Below, piece after piece: positions 33,311-42,188 of a stretch of 64,000 nt of DNA (positions within the stretch are counted from its first letter, which is position 1; each line of letters opens with the position of its first letter). Location: positions 434,001 to 498,000 of the forward strand of contig NZ_OY781939.1 of NCBI RefSeq assembly GCF_963677315.1, read 5' to 3'. The DNA is from an uncultured Sphaerochaeta sp. (GTDB taxonomy: Bacteria; Spirochaetota; Spirochaetia; Sphaerochaetales; Sphaerochaetaceae). The notes below the pieces were generated by a model that saw only the letters and a list, made by a program, of their open reading frames with translations, was not told the DNA's origin and made no database searches. The translations under genes were made by a program, and so were the position numbers.

Positions 33311-34186
33311 TTAATCTGTGAGACCTACCAGTGTATTAAGGAAGTCTTCCTTGTCGAAGGCTTTGATATCCTGGTATGTCTCACCGGTACCCACGAATGA
33401 AACAGGAATACCAAACTTCTCACCGATCTGGACCAAGGCTCCACCTTTAGCAAGACTGTCATATTTGGAGAGGATCAGGCCATCGAGCTTCACTGCCTGG
33501 TTGAAGAGTTCAGCCTGGCTGATTCCGTTCTGCCCAGTGGTGCTGTCAATAACGAGGAATTTCTTGTAATGGACATCCTCAATGCCCCTTCCCTTTACAA
33601 TTTTGTCAATCTTGGAGAGTTCCCTTAGCAGGTTCTCCTTGTTGTGCATTCTCCCCGCTGTATCAACCAAAACAAGATCTTCCCCTCTTGCTTGGGCAGA
33701 GGTAATTGCATCAAAGACAACCGAGCCTGGGTCGCTGCCACTTTTCTGCTTAACTATCCTGCAACCAAGCCGCTGAGCATGTACTTCCAGCTGATCTATG
33801 GCAGCAGCACGGAATGTGTCAGCTGCAGCAAGCAAAACCTGTTTTCCCTGCTTCTTGTACATATTTGCAAGTTTTGCAATGGTGGTGGTTTTCCCAACTC
33901 CATTGACTCCCAACACAAGGAAAACCGTAAGTTTCCCAGGTTCAAGGGTAGGTTGGAACGCTTCGATCTTTTCATGCAGGTGATTCTTCACCAACAACTG
34001 CAAATCTTGGGTAGTTTTCGATTTTTCGCTTTTTGCCCGTTTCCTTACCTCATCGCTGATGGTAAAAGCCAGTTTGGCTCCCAAATCACCCTCAATAAGA
34101 AAATCTTCAAGCTGCTCAAAGTACGACTCATCAAACGTATTGATACCAAACAGGGCTTTCAGCTTTGCCCCAAAACCTTTCAACAT
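33311..34186 (-). CDS. ftsY: Signal recognition particle receptor FtsY
   Basis: Docks ribosome-SRP complexes at the membrane and activates their GTPase. The 291-residue protein has the short N domain (LKGFGAKLKALFGI...), then G motifs: LGVNGVGKTTTIAKLA (G1), DTFRAAAIDQLEVHAQRLG, LVDTAGRMHNKENLL (G3), and a G4 segment written SKYDSLAKGG where TKLDGTAKGG is usual. The acidic A domain of enterobacterial FtsY is absent. The ATG at 34186 has AGGAG six bases upstream; an upstream extension of 36 codons overlaps the previous gene and is rejected. Confidence 0.95.
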   Translation of the reverse strand: MLKGFGAKLKALFGINTFDESYFEQLEDFLIEGDLGAKLAFTISDEVRKRAKSEKSKTTQDLQLLVKNHLHEKIEAFQPTLEPGKLTVFLVLGVNGVGKTTTIAKLANMYKKQGKQVLLAAADTFRAAAIDQLEVHAQRLGCRIVKQKSGSDPGSVVFDAITSAQARGEDLVLVDTAGRMHNKENLLRELSKIDKIVKGRGIEDVHYKKFLVIDSTTGQNGISQAELFNQAVKLDGLILSKYDSLAKGGALVQIGEKFGIPVSFVGTGETYQDIKAFDKEDFLNTLVGLTD

Positions 34187-34205
34187 ACAATGCTCCTCAT
34201 CATAT

Positions 34206-35489
34206 TCAGATACCTGCACCAGCGAGGGATTCATAAGAGAGAAAATCCGCAGCCATTGCAATCGAGCTAACCAGTGCCAACGAACTGGTTCCAACCAAGC
34301 CTACTTGCCAAAGAGGATTGTCAGTCGCATACATCTGGCTCAGGACGGCACACCCGATATAGGTTCCGAACCATAGAATAGTATTTCTCAGTCGTTTATA
34401 GAAGTCCTTCTGTGCATCATCGCGCAGGGAAGGATAGGCAAGTTCCTTTGCATTAAGCGTAATGGCCAACTCATTGTAAGAGGGGCTGTCCAGATGGACG
34501 ACCCTCTGGGCAAAGCCTTTCCCACTTAAGGTAAGTACCATTGGGTATGTAGGATCAGAAAGGGAGATGGATAGGTGCTCTCCCAGTGGATTTCCATCGA
34601 GGAACCAGTGTACCTTGGCTGTTTCACTATGCACGACCAAGGAAGGAAACGCGACTTCCTCAAACGAGAACTGAAAAGGCTGGATGACATCAGCCTTACT
34701 CTCGATCTCCATCTCCACCGGCTGGTAGCCAGGAGCATTCAATCCAAGTATATGTGGTCCTGGGGAGAGGATGAGTGTAGTATCGAGTAATGCTGTTGGC
34801 TTCCCATCGACGGAGACGGCTAGTCCTGGAGGGATATCGTTGAGGGTAACTATCCCGAGATTTCCTTTGCTTGCGAGTGCAAATAGCGCTTTCTCCAAGG
34901 GCTCCTCCAATGGTTGGAAGTAGGAGTTCTGCACCAATGAGTCAGTAAGTGTCTTCTTTTCTGCCAACTTTGGATGATAATACTGAGTCCGTATACGCTG
35001 AAATCCAGCGAGCTCCTCTGAGTCAAGCAGCAATAATGCATCATATGTGTTTTTAGAACAGTACCAGGCAAGGGCATCATCACTGGCCTGCAGTGCGCTT
35101 GCTAGATCCTGATCAAATTGTTCAAGGTGGTATGTTACCGGGAGGGAATCAAAATCAAGAGGTATTGCTGGTTGTTCTGCATCCAATACCTGTTGCAATT
35201 TCTCTTGGTCGTGTGAAGCATAGGCTTTGCCAAGGTCTCTATTCCTTTGCAAATAAGCTTCTTTTTCTAATCGATCAGAGAGCAGCGTTGTCTCATCTTT
35301 ATCGAGAAAGATCTGGCTTCCATAGCGATTTGCGATGGTTCCAACCATCTCAGAGAGTGTATCAAGCCTTATATCAAGCGGAACGATGCCGATAGAGAAA
35401 GACATCGTTCCCTCTTGTGCAGCAAGCGTTGAAGCGCAGAGGAGAAACAGCACTATACATACTGTACGAAGGGCCATGTTTTTGCCCAT
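34206..35489 (-). CDS. Exported PEGA-like repeat protein
   Basis: 427 residues with an N-terminal signal sequence (TVCIVLFLLCASTLAAQ). The first 200 residues are helical and of unknown family. Residues about 215-345 contain two beta-sandwich segments in the PEGA style: DIPPGLAVSVDGKPTALLDTTL with GPHILGLNAPGYQP, and ETAKVHWFLDGNPLGEHLS. Two hydrophobic helices close the protein (ILWFGTYIGCAVLSQMY, LVGTSSLALVSSIAMAADF). PEGA-type domains are usually extracytoplasmic and bind surface polymers or proteins. GGAGG is eight bases before the ATG. It lies between prfB and ftsY. Confidence 0.72.
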   Translation of the reverse strand: MGKNMALRTVCIVLFLLCASTLAAQEGTMSFSIGIVPLDIRLDTLSEMVGTIANRYGSQIFLDKDETTLLSDRLEKEAYLQRNRDLGKAYASHDQEKLQQVLDAEQPAIPLDFDSLPVTYHLEQFDQDLASALQASDDALAWYCSKNTYDALLLLDSEELAGFQRIRTQYYHPKLAEKKTLTDSLVQNSYFQPLEEPLEKALFALASKGNLGIVTLNDIPPGLAVSVDGKPTALLDTTLILSPGPHILGLNAPGYQPVEMEIESKADVIQPFQFSFEEVAFPSLVVHSETAKVHWFLDGNPLGEHLSISLSDPTYPMVLTLSGKGFAQRVVHLDSPSYNELAITLNAKELAYPSLRDDAQKDFYKRLRNTILWFGTYIGCAVLSQMYATDNPLWQVGLVGTSSLALVSSIAMAADFLSYESLAGAGI

Positions 35490-35492
35490 GCC

Positions 35493-36597
35493 CTACTCCT
35501 CCTTCTGCCCCCACTGCAAATAACTTTCGATGAGGGGTTCAATCTCCCCATCCATAACTGCCTGGATATTACCGATGGTCGTTCCAGTGCGATGGTCCTT
35601 GACCATGGTATAAGGCTGGAACACATAGGAACGAATCTGGCTTCCCCAGGTAATTTCTTTCTTCTCTATGGCATTCTTCTGGTGTTCTTTCTCTTTTTCT
35701 TCACGGTAATACTCGTACAGACGGCTCTTGAGCATCTTGAAGGCGACATCTTTGTTCATCACCTGGCTTCGCTCATTCTGACACTGTACGACAATTCCTG
35801 TGGCATAGTGGGTTATTCTTACAGCACTGTCGGTCTTGTTGACGTGCTGACCACCAGCTCCACCGGCCCGATAGGTATCAAGACGATAATCCTCCGGCTT
35901 CAGGTCGATCTCGATGGTGTCATCAATAACCGGGGATGCATAGACACTGGTAAACGAGGTATGTCGACGCTTCTGGGAGTCAAAAGGACTGATACGCACC
36001 AATCGATGGACACCAGCCTCTCCTTTCAAATACCCAAAGGTATAGGGTCCGGAAACCTTGATGGTCGCACTCTTGATACCACCCTCATCCTCCTGGAGAT
36101 CAAGTATCTGGCTTTTAAAACCACTACGCTCGCAATACCGGAGGTACATGCGCATCAACATATTGGCCCAGTCACTGGCCTCCGTTCCACCTGCTCCAGC
36201 ATGAATGGTGAGAAAGCAGTCATTCTTGTCAAACTTACCATCAAGCAAGGTCTTGACCCGCAGCTTTTGGTAAGTGGCAAGCATGGTTTCAATTTGTTCG
36301 TTGATCTCAGCTTCTTCTTCCGCATTATCCGGTTCATTTGCATAGATTTCCATGAGCTCGCTCATTTCATCCATTTTATCGATCAACTCTTTCCAGGTAT
36401 TGTATATTTCCTTCAGACTGTTGAGTTCCGTAAACAGAGCCTGTGCATTGTTTGGATCATCCCAGAATCCGGGTTCAAGCGTTTTTGCTTCGAGTTCTGC
36501 AATCTTCTTTTCCATCCCTTGCGGGTCAAAGACGCCTCCATACGGTGTAGGCTTCTTCTTTTACTGATTCAAACTGTGATTTATTCTGGAAAAACAT
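35493..36597 (-). CDS. prfB: Peptide chain release factor 2, with programmed +1 frameshift
   Basis: Releases peptides at UGA and UAA stops. The gene is in two frames: 36597-36529 (23 codons, MFFQNKSQF...VWRRL), then a TGA stop, then 36527-35493. Skipping the T at 36528 on the CTT-TGA-C site joins them into a 367-residue protein, close to the usual RF2 length of about 365. The stop-recognition tripeptide SPF (VRISPFDSQKRRH) identifies RF2 rather than RF1, and the catalytic GGQ is in AGGAGGQHVNKTDSAVR. AGGAG precedes the ATG by about seven bases. Low RF2 levels would favour shifting at the in-frame UGA, the known autoregulation. It follows the GH57-like gene by 10 bases. Confidence 0.96.
36525..36539 (-). 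promoter_or_regulatory. prfB programmed frameshift site
   Basis: Minus strand: GGAGG (36539-36535), a 3-base spacer CGT, then CTT TGA C (36531-36525). The internal Shine-Dalgarno-like block three bases before the slippery CTT matches the spacing of the E. coli prfB site. The UGA followed by C is a weak stop context. Confidence 0.95.
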
Positions 36598-36607
36598 CTG
36601 TGTACTC

Positions 36608-38506
36608 CTATTTTCGTTCAACACGAAGACCCAAGGTAATTTTCTTTTCTCCACCACTTGCCAAGACAATCGGCCATGAGGCCATGAACAGGGTGTGCTG
36701 GTAGAGCATCTCATTCCCAAGGACTGTTTCGCTCTCAATAGTATAATCTTCCTTGAGCAAGGTAAAGCGGGTATCGCCAACCAAGGTCAGGGAAGTACTA
36801 TTGGGTTCATCATAGATTCTCAGCGATTTGACTTGCTCAAGAACCACTTCTTTCTCTTGCCATGTCAGATTCTTCTTGTTTTCCAACTGGATAAAGGAAA
36901 TGGGAAGACCATGTGAATCTATCGAGAGAGGAATCTCACAGCCATAGATACAGCTTATGGGATCCTCCCCAATGTTGGTAAGCGTTATATCTACCAAAAT
37001 GGTATTCTGACGAAGTTTGAAATGTTTGGCGATCTGCAAACTTCCACCGATGACCGGACTGTCCCCAGTTGTGCAGGTTGCCAAATACTCGGTATTCCTA
37101 CGGTCTACTCCCTCAAGATTATAGACCTGGCTTCCCATAGCCAAGCAATTCTTTTCATCCAACTTGGTATATTCGTCCATGATAAAGTTTTCTCGCAGGA
37201 AAACATCACTGAACAACCGTTGTTTTTGCCCGGGAGGAAGCTGGTGGTGATTATCACTTGCACTACCAAACTGTGAAAGTGGACTGAACGTATCCCCATA
37301 ATTATACAAGGACGGCAAATACGTAAGCTCAGAAAGGGAGCCGCCCTTCGGATCGACCACACAACTCAGGTACTTGCCAAAGAAGAGATATTCACAGAGT
37401 GCATCATGGTCAAAGTCATTGCTCACCGGATAGCTGTAGTCCTTGAGAGCAGTGAGCACACTATCTGCTTCACTGATATATCGCCAGAATAATTTCCTGA
37501 CCGATGAACGTAGCATTGGTGCATTGGCATCACAAAGGTACATACTCCCACAAGAAATCTTCTGGATCAAGGCCTCCAAGCGTTTTCGTACATCCTTGTC
37601 CTTCTTGTACATACGGGCAGTTTCCACCATGGTAGTATATCGCCCATACAGATAAGCAAGACTTTCGTCCTCTACAAACAACTCATTGATACACCCCAAA
37701 TTACCCTTGTTTGCATCAATACCATACCATCCTGCTTGTAGGTACCCTTTCTTCGGCGGATCGTTATGGAGATATGCCTCATCGATGGAGCTGGTCTCAT
37801 ATCCAAAGAACAGATCGAACAGTTGTATGGTTTGCTGTGCAGTCACACCTGCCTGCAACAGATGATCAAGGTTGATCATAGCCATGACAAAGGGAGGTTC
37901 GCTCTCCAGGTAGTTCCTGATATGTTCAATCAGATTTCCAAAACTGATAGCTTTTTTTGCAAACGAGGCTATCAGATCACTGATGGTACCATCCATGGGA
38001 ATGATGGAGACGGACTTCCCCATTTCCTGCATGATGAACGGTTCATCAAATTGCTGGAGCCCTGTCTCGTCAGAGGTGGATATGATTATTGAATCTATGA
38101 AGCAAAGATTTGCTGTATTGATGAACAACGGGTTGAAAACCTGCCCATAACTGAAAAGCGTCTTGGATCGCTGTCCAAATCGCTTTCTCAGATATGTGGT
38201 TGTCATCTCTATCTGGTTGGAACGGTCCTTGGGTGAGAGTAAGCTCAGGATACTCTGATTGAATGAACCTGTAAGCATCTCCAGTTTCCCGTTCTTCGCA
38301 AGATCGGATATCAGAAGATTCACCGAGCCATGGTTAGCATCTAGCCAATCGAGCAGAGGTATACTCAAGGAAAGCTGCATGATCGCATCTTCATGTGCAT
38401 GGAGATGGGTAAGCAAAGGTTTGCATACAGCTTCCAATGCCCGTTCGTAAACGGGCATTGGCTCAGCATTAGTGATTTGACTGTACGCACCTACTAATAA
38501 TTTCAT
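36608..38506 (-). CDS. GH57-family-like protein, catalytic residues apparently lost
   Basis: 632 residues aligning by eye along its length with GH57 4-alpha-glucanotransferases. Matching landmarks are SIPLLDWLDANH (compare SGPLLEWIEEN), KLEMLTGSFNQSILSLLSPKDRSNQIEM (compare LEIVVAGFYEPVLAAIPKEDRLVQIEM) and QVFNPLF (compare RVWQPEL). The family's hallmark residues are missing: the HNHQP start reads AYSQIT, the nucleophile glutamate in TERVW is replaced (YGQVF), and the DGEKFG acid/base segment is not found. The C-terminal part (about 400-632) keeps the beta-sandwich lobe. It is thus probably a non-catalytic carbohydrate-binding or regulatory relative. It begins three bases after rnfB and ends 10 bases before prfB. 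Enzymatic loss is inference from alignment from memory. Confidence 0.7.
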   Translation of the reverse strand: MKLLVGAYSQITNAEPMPVYERALEAVCKPLLTHLHAHEDAIMQLSLSIPLLDWLDANHGSVNLLISDLAKNGKLEMLTGSFNQSILSLLSPKDRSNQIEMTTTYLRKRFGQRSKTLFSYGQVFNPLFINTANLCFIDSIIISTSDETGLQQFDEPFIMQEMGKSVSIIPMDGTISDLIASFAKKAISFGNLIEHIRNYLESEPPFVMAMINLDHLLQAGVTAQQTIQLFDLFFGYETSSIDEAYLHNDPPKKGYLQAGWYGIDANKGNLGCINELFVEDESLAYLYGRYTTMVETARMYKKDKDVRKRLEALIQKISCGSMYLCDANAPMLRSSVRKLFWRYISEADSVLTALKDYSYPVSNDFDHDALCEYLFFGKYLSCVVDPKGGSLSELTYLPSLYNYGDTFSPLSQFGSASDNHHQLPPGQKQRLFSDVFLRENFIMDEYTKLDEKNCLAMGSQVYNLEGVDRRNTEYLATCTTGDSPVIGGSLQIAKHFKLRQNTILVDITLTNIGEDPISCIYGCEIPLSIDSHGLPISFIQLENKKNLTWQEKEVVLEQVKSLRIYDEPNSTSLTLVGDTRFTLLKEDYTIESETVLGNEMLYQHTLFMASWPIVLASGGEKKITLGLRVERK

Positions 38507-38509
38507 GCA

Positions 38510-39310
38510 CTACCGCTTGATGATACACTTGGTCGGACACGCCTCTGCAGCATCAGCAATCTGGCTGTGTGGGAGTGTCTGATCGAAGGTAGAAAGGAAT
38601 CTGTCAACTTTGCATCCTGATTCAGGATACTTGTTTTCACAGATTTTACAACCAATACAACCGACTGTACATACTTTTCGTACTTTTCCACCCGGTTCAT
38701 GGCTGTTGCATTCAATAACATAGTCACTATCTTCATAAATCATGTGCATAGCACCCGTTGGGCAGATCTGCACACACTTTTCACAGCTGATACATTTCTT
38801 TTCATCAACGATGATGTATCCCTCAGCATCCCTGCTGATGGCACCGGTCGGACAAACCTTGATACAGGAACCGAGGTGCAGACAGGCTGATTTGCAACCG
38901 TAATCCCCACCAAAGAGCAGAAATGCTGCATTACAGTCCTCAAGACCTTCATATTTGTAGTCTTGTGAACTCACATCAACATTACCACGGCACATAACGT
39001 GGGCCACTTTTCTTCTCGTTTCCCCGGAAGCTTCAACCTTCTGTCCCATGATCTCTGCCATTTTAGTCACCAAGTCGGGACCACCAGGACTACAGAGGCC
39101 AATTGGAGCTTCGCCAAGGGCGACAGCTGCAGCATACGCAGCACAACCTGCATACCCACACACACCACAGTTAGCACCAGGCATAATAGGTTCAAGAGCC
39201 AAGGCCTTTGGATCCTTCTTGACCGCCAATTTCTTTTCTGCATAGGAGAGACCGAATCCGAAGAGTCCACCTAAAACGGCGACTACAATGATTGCCATAA
39301 CAATATTCAC
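38510..39310 (-). CDS. rnfB: Rnf complex subunit RnfB (ferredoxin-type)
   Basis: Takes electrons from ferredoxin into the Rnf complex. The 266-residue protein has an N-terminal membrane helix (MAIIVVAVLGGLFGFGLSY), the Fe-S domain CGVCGYAGCAAYA with a later cysteine (IGLCSPGG), two 4Fe-4S ferredoxin motifs (LGSCIKVCPTGAI preceded by CKSAC, and CISCEKCVQICPTGAM), and further cysteines (CTVGCIGCKICENKYP, then CPTKCIIKR). This is a full RnfB. Last gene of the rnfCDGEAB set, 11 bases after rnfA. Confidence 0.96.
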   Translation of the reverse strand: MNIVMAIIVVAVLGGLFGFGLSYAEKKLAVKKDPKALALEPIMPGANCGVCGYAGCAAYAAAVALGEAPIGLCSPGGPDLVTKMAEIMGQKVEASGETRRKVAHVMCRGNVDVSSQDYKYEGLEDCNAAFLLFGGDYGCKSACLHLGSCIKVCPTGAISRDAEGYIIVDEKKCISCEKCVQICPTGAMHMIYEDSDYVIECNSHEPGGKVRKVCTVGCIGCKICENKYPESGCKVDRFLSTFDQTLPHSQIADAAEACPTKCIIKR

Positions 39311-39321
39311 AACGATCCCCC

Positions 39322-39915
39322 TTATACCAGATGTAGGTTGGTAATCAATGACTTGTCAAAAGCCATGAAGGCCAAAGACATCAATCCAGCAGAAATAAAG
39401 GCAATGGGAACGCCACGATACGCTTTTCTCACCGGCTGCAGATCAAGTTTCTCGCGAATATTGCTCATCAACACGATAGCCAGAGTGAAGCCAAGACCTG
39501 CAGCAAGCCCTCCAATAAAGGCTTCCATCACATTGTATTCATTCGTGATATTGATAATGGCAATACCCAAGACAGCACAGTTGGTGGTAATCAGGGGAAG
39601 ATAGATACCCAGAGCCTTATACAAGGCTGGACTTATCTTCTGGATCACCATCTCCAACAGCTGTACCAAACTTGCTATCACAAGGATGAATGTGACCGTC
39701 TGGAGGTACTCAAGACTAAAAGGGACCAATAAGAAGTAATAAATTGCCCAAGTAATCACAGAGGCAACCGTAGTGACAAAGGTTACAGAGGCACCCATTC
39801 CGATGGCATTCTCACTGTTCTTCGAGACACCTATAAACGGACACATGCCCAAGAACTGGGAGAAAATAAAGTTATTAATAAATATGAAGGTTATTAGTAT
39901 TGCAATATAACTCAT
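39322..39915 (-). CDS. rnfA: Rnf complex membrane subunit RnfA
   Basis: 197 residues with six membrane helices; begins IAILITFIFINNFIFSQFLG with the conserved FLGMCPFIGVSKN loop (cysteine for the intramembrane iron-sulfur centre between RnfA and RnfE). The second characteristic loop is YLPLITTNCAVLGIAI, with its own cysteine. It starts one base after the rnfE stop, so translation is coupled. Confidence 0.96.
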   Translation of the reverse strand: MSYIAILITFIFINNFIFSQFLGMCPFIGVSKNSENAIGMGASVTFVTTVASVITWAIYYFLLVPFSLEYLQTVTFILVIASLVQLLEMVIQKISPALYKALGIYLPLITTNCAVLGIAIINITNEYNVMEAFIGGLAAGLGFTLAIVLMSNIREKLDLQPVRKAYRGVPIAFISAGLMSLAFMAFDKSLITNLHLV

Positions 39916-39916
39916 G

Positions 39917-40543
39917 TTATCTGTCCTTCTTACGTGAAGAGTTCCAATCGAAGAACGCCTTCAGGAATCCCATGATCAACAACGCACCAGGTGCCAAAGA
40001 GAACACTCTAATTGGATTGTTGTAGAACCAGGGAATATTAATTACACCACTGAAATTGCCCATGGGAAACAGGGTAATGGTACCAGAACCAAATAATTCA
40101 CGAATTAAGGCCAGCAAGGTCAGACCCAATGCAAACCCAATGGACATTCCGATTGCATCCAAAATGCTATCAAGAACGGTATTTTTACTCGCAAACGCTT
40201 CAGCCCTTCCCAGAATGATGCAGTTTACCACAATCAGTGGAAGATACACACCCAATGCATTATAAACAGAGGGAACATATGCATGCATTACCATCTGGAT
40301 AAATGAAACCAACGAAGCAATAACAACAATGTACGCAGGAATATGTATTGATGCAGGTATGAATTTTCTCAATGCTGAGATAATCATGTTACTAAAGAGC
40401 AAAACGAACATTACACCTGCAGACATACCAATCGCATTCGAAACCTGGGTAGAAACTCCTAGTACAGGACACAAACCCAACATCAACACAAAAATCGGAT
40501 TATCCTTGAACAGCCCTTTGGAGAGTTCTTTCATCTTGCTCAT
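39917..40543 (-). CDS. rnfE: Rnf complex membrane subunit RnfE
   Basis: 208 residues, homologous to RnfA with inverted topology. Landmarks: LMLGLCPVLGVSTQVSNAIG near the N-terminus and YLPLIVVNCIILGRAEAFASKN in the middle, each with one cysteine for the shared iron-sulfur site. Six membrane helices. The start ATG overlaps the rnfG stop (ATGA). Confidence 0.95.
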   Translation of the reverse strand: MSKMKELSKGLFKDNPIFVLMLGLCPVLGVSTQVSNAIGMSAGVMFVLLFSNMIISALRKFIPASIHIPAYIVVIASLVSFIQMVMHAYVPSVYNALGVYLPLIVVNCIILGRAEAFASKNTVLDSILDAIGMSIGFALGLTLLALIRELFGSGTITLFPMGNFSGVINIPWFYNNPIRVFSLAPGALLIMGFLKAFFDWNSSRKKDR

Positions 40544-41097
40544 TTCACACCTCCAATATTTTTCACATAGGCACTCCCTGCTTCAATCGCTCTGGAAACT
40601 GCTCCGAAAGTGATGGATGCACCACTAATCGCTTGAGCGTCAGCATCGGTGAGCATGGTTTTATCTGTTGGAACAGGGGTATCAGCACCAGTTCCTTGGA
40701 ATTTATCCATATATGATGAATCTGCAGCTTTTGATCCAAGGCCAGGCGTCTCACTATGGGTCAAGAGTTGAGCAACCATCATTTCGCCGGAAACCTTATA
40801 TGAGGCAACCAAGGTCATCTGTCCACCATATCCGGCACTTTTCAACCCTACAATATATCCGGCAAGTTGCCCATTATCGGTTAAGTCGATGGTATACGTG
40901 ACATAGGGGTCAGCCTCTACCGGCTTTTCACTCCCAATTGCAAACCCATTGCTGACTGCTGTCAGTGCCAATTGTCTTTGTTCATATTCATATTGCTGAA
41001 TAACCGGGGCAGTGATTGAGTTCGTCATCGCTAAGGCAAAGGCGCTTACAGCACAGATCGAAAGCAATATCAGTGAATATTTCAGATTCTTTGTCAT
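40540..41097 (-). CDS. rnfG: Rnf complex FMN-binding subunit RnfG
   Basis: 185 residues: an N-terminal helix (YSLILLSICAVSAFALA) and an extracytoplasmic FMN-binding domain. The FMN attachment motif is SGASITFGAV near residue 160 (threonine for covalent FMN; the usual SGAT is SGASIT here), with ETPGLGSK upstream as in other RnfG/NqrC proteins. Both ends overlap neighbours by ATGA, showing tight coupling with rnfD and rnfE. Confidence 0.93.
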   Translation of the reverse strand: MTKNLKYSLILLSICAVSAFALAMTNSITAPVIQQYEYEQRQLALTAVSNGFAIGSEKPVEADPYVTYTIDLTDNGQLAGYIVGLKSAGYGGQMTLVASYKVSGEMMVAQLLTHSETPGLGSKAADSSYMDKFQGTGADTPVPTDKTMLTDADAQAISGASITFGAVSRAIEAGSAYVKNIGGVK

Positions 41098-42188
41098 GCC
41101 CTAGCCTCCTTCTGCTTCTTCCTCAGTTCTCTGGTATCACCAAATTTACGAGGTATGATGTATCTGTCTATCATCGGTGTAAAAATGTTCATCAGGAGGA
41201 TTGAAACGGAGACCGCTTCAGGCATGCTCCCGAAATATCTGAAGAGGAAGGTGAAGAAACCACACCCAATCGCATATACAATCTGGCCCTTATGACTGAT
41301 TGGGCTGGTTACATAGTCCGTTGCCATGAAAATGGCTCCGAGCATCAAACCACCACTAAAGATTGTAGAAAGGAAACTACCACCAAATATTCCCAGGCCT
41401 GATGGGATTCCACCAAACATCCAGGATAATACTGCAGTAGAGAGCAAGTAGGTCACCGGAATATGCCAGGTGATGATCTTCCTTGCAAGCAGATAAAGTC
41501 CACCGATAAGCAAGGCCAGTGCACTAACCTCACCGATACATCCGGCTACATTACCAAGGAAGGTGTCAATGGTAAAGGCTGAAATACCTGTCATAGCTGA
41601 AAGGTTTTGCGCAAACTCAGTTGCAGGGTACCCCATTGATGAGAGCAAGGAACTACCATCAAGGCCCAATGTCCCACCAGAAACAGCTGTCTTGCTTAGT
41701 GAGAGAGGGGTAGCCGAGGCAAGTGCATCAGGAAGAGCCGAGGCAAGGGTTCGGGGAGCTACAAAGCTGCTCATTGGTGTGGTAAACGAGAAAAATACGA
41801 ATACACGACCAGCGAGTGCAGGATTCGCCCAGTTAGCACCTAGGCCACCAAACACCCATTTTGCCACAAATATTGCAAACACACTTGCAAGGAACGGAAC
41901 AAACAAAGGAACCGAAGGACTCATGTTCATTCCAACCAACAAACCGGTCAAGAACGCTGAGCCATCCCAGAGGGTTGACTCCTTGTACAACTTGCCAAGC
42001 AAGAACTCCGACAACAAGGCTGTGAGGACAGAAACCCCAAGCACCAACAGAGACCTGAAGCCAAACACATACACACCCCAAAGGGTTGCAGGAGCAAGTG
42101 CGAGTGAAACACTCCACATAATGGACGCGGTATCTGTCTTCGCATGGAGATGCGGCGAAGAGGAAACTGTCATGGTAGGTTTATTCAT
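41094..42188 (-). CDS. rnfD: Rnf complex membrane subunit RnfD
   Basis: 364 residues with about nine membrane helices. Typical RnfD/NqrB segments are MWSVSLALAPATLWGVYVFG, LLVGMNMSPSVPLFVPFLAS, FGGLGANWANPALAGRVFVFF and the loop FMATDYVTSPISHKGQ. The ATG at 42188 overlaps the rnfC stop (ATGA) and has GGGGAG upstream; a 32-codon upstream extension overlaps rnfC and is not used. The flavin-attachment S/TGAT motif is not in the usual place; a threonine in the SKTAVSGGTLGLDG loop is a candidate. Confidence 0.93.
   Translation of the reverse strand: MNKPTMTVSSSPHLHAKTDTASIMWSVSLALAPATLWGVYVFGFRSLLVLGVSVLTALLSEFLLGKLYKESTLWDGSAFLTGLLVGMNMSPSVPLFVPFLASVFAIFVAKWVFGGLGANWANPALAGRVFVFFSFTTPMSSFVAPRTLASALPDALASATPLSLSKTAVSGGTLGLDGSSLLSSMGYPATEFAQNLSAMTGISAFTIDTFLGNVAGCIGEVSALALLIGGLYLLARKIITWHIPVTYLLSTAVLSWMFGGIPSGLGIFGGSFLSTIFSGGLMLGAIFMATDYVTSPISHKGQIVYAIGCGFFTFLFRYFGSMPEAVSVSILLMNIFTPMIDRYIIPRKFGDTRELRKKQKEARA

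Noticed and set aside
35592..36704. 370-codon open frame on the plus strand
   Set aside because: It is antisense to prfB, has no family resemblance, and prfB is unambiguous.
36526..36780. 84-codon open frame on the minus strand upstream of prfB
   Set aside because: Its last 24 codons are the zero-frame start of prfB before the programmed frameshift; the rest is the GH57-like gene read in another frame.
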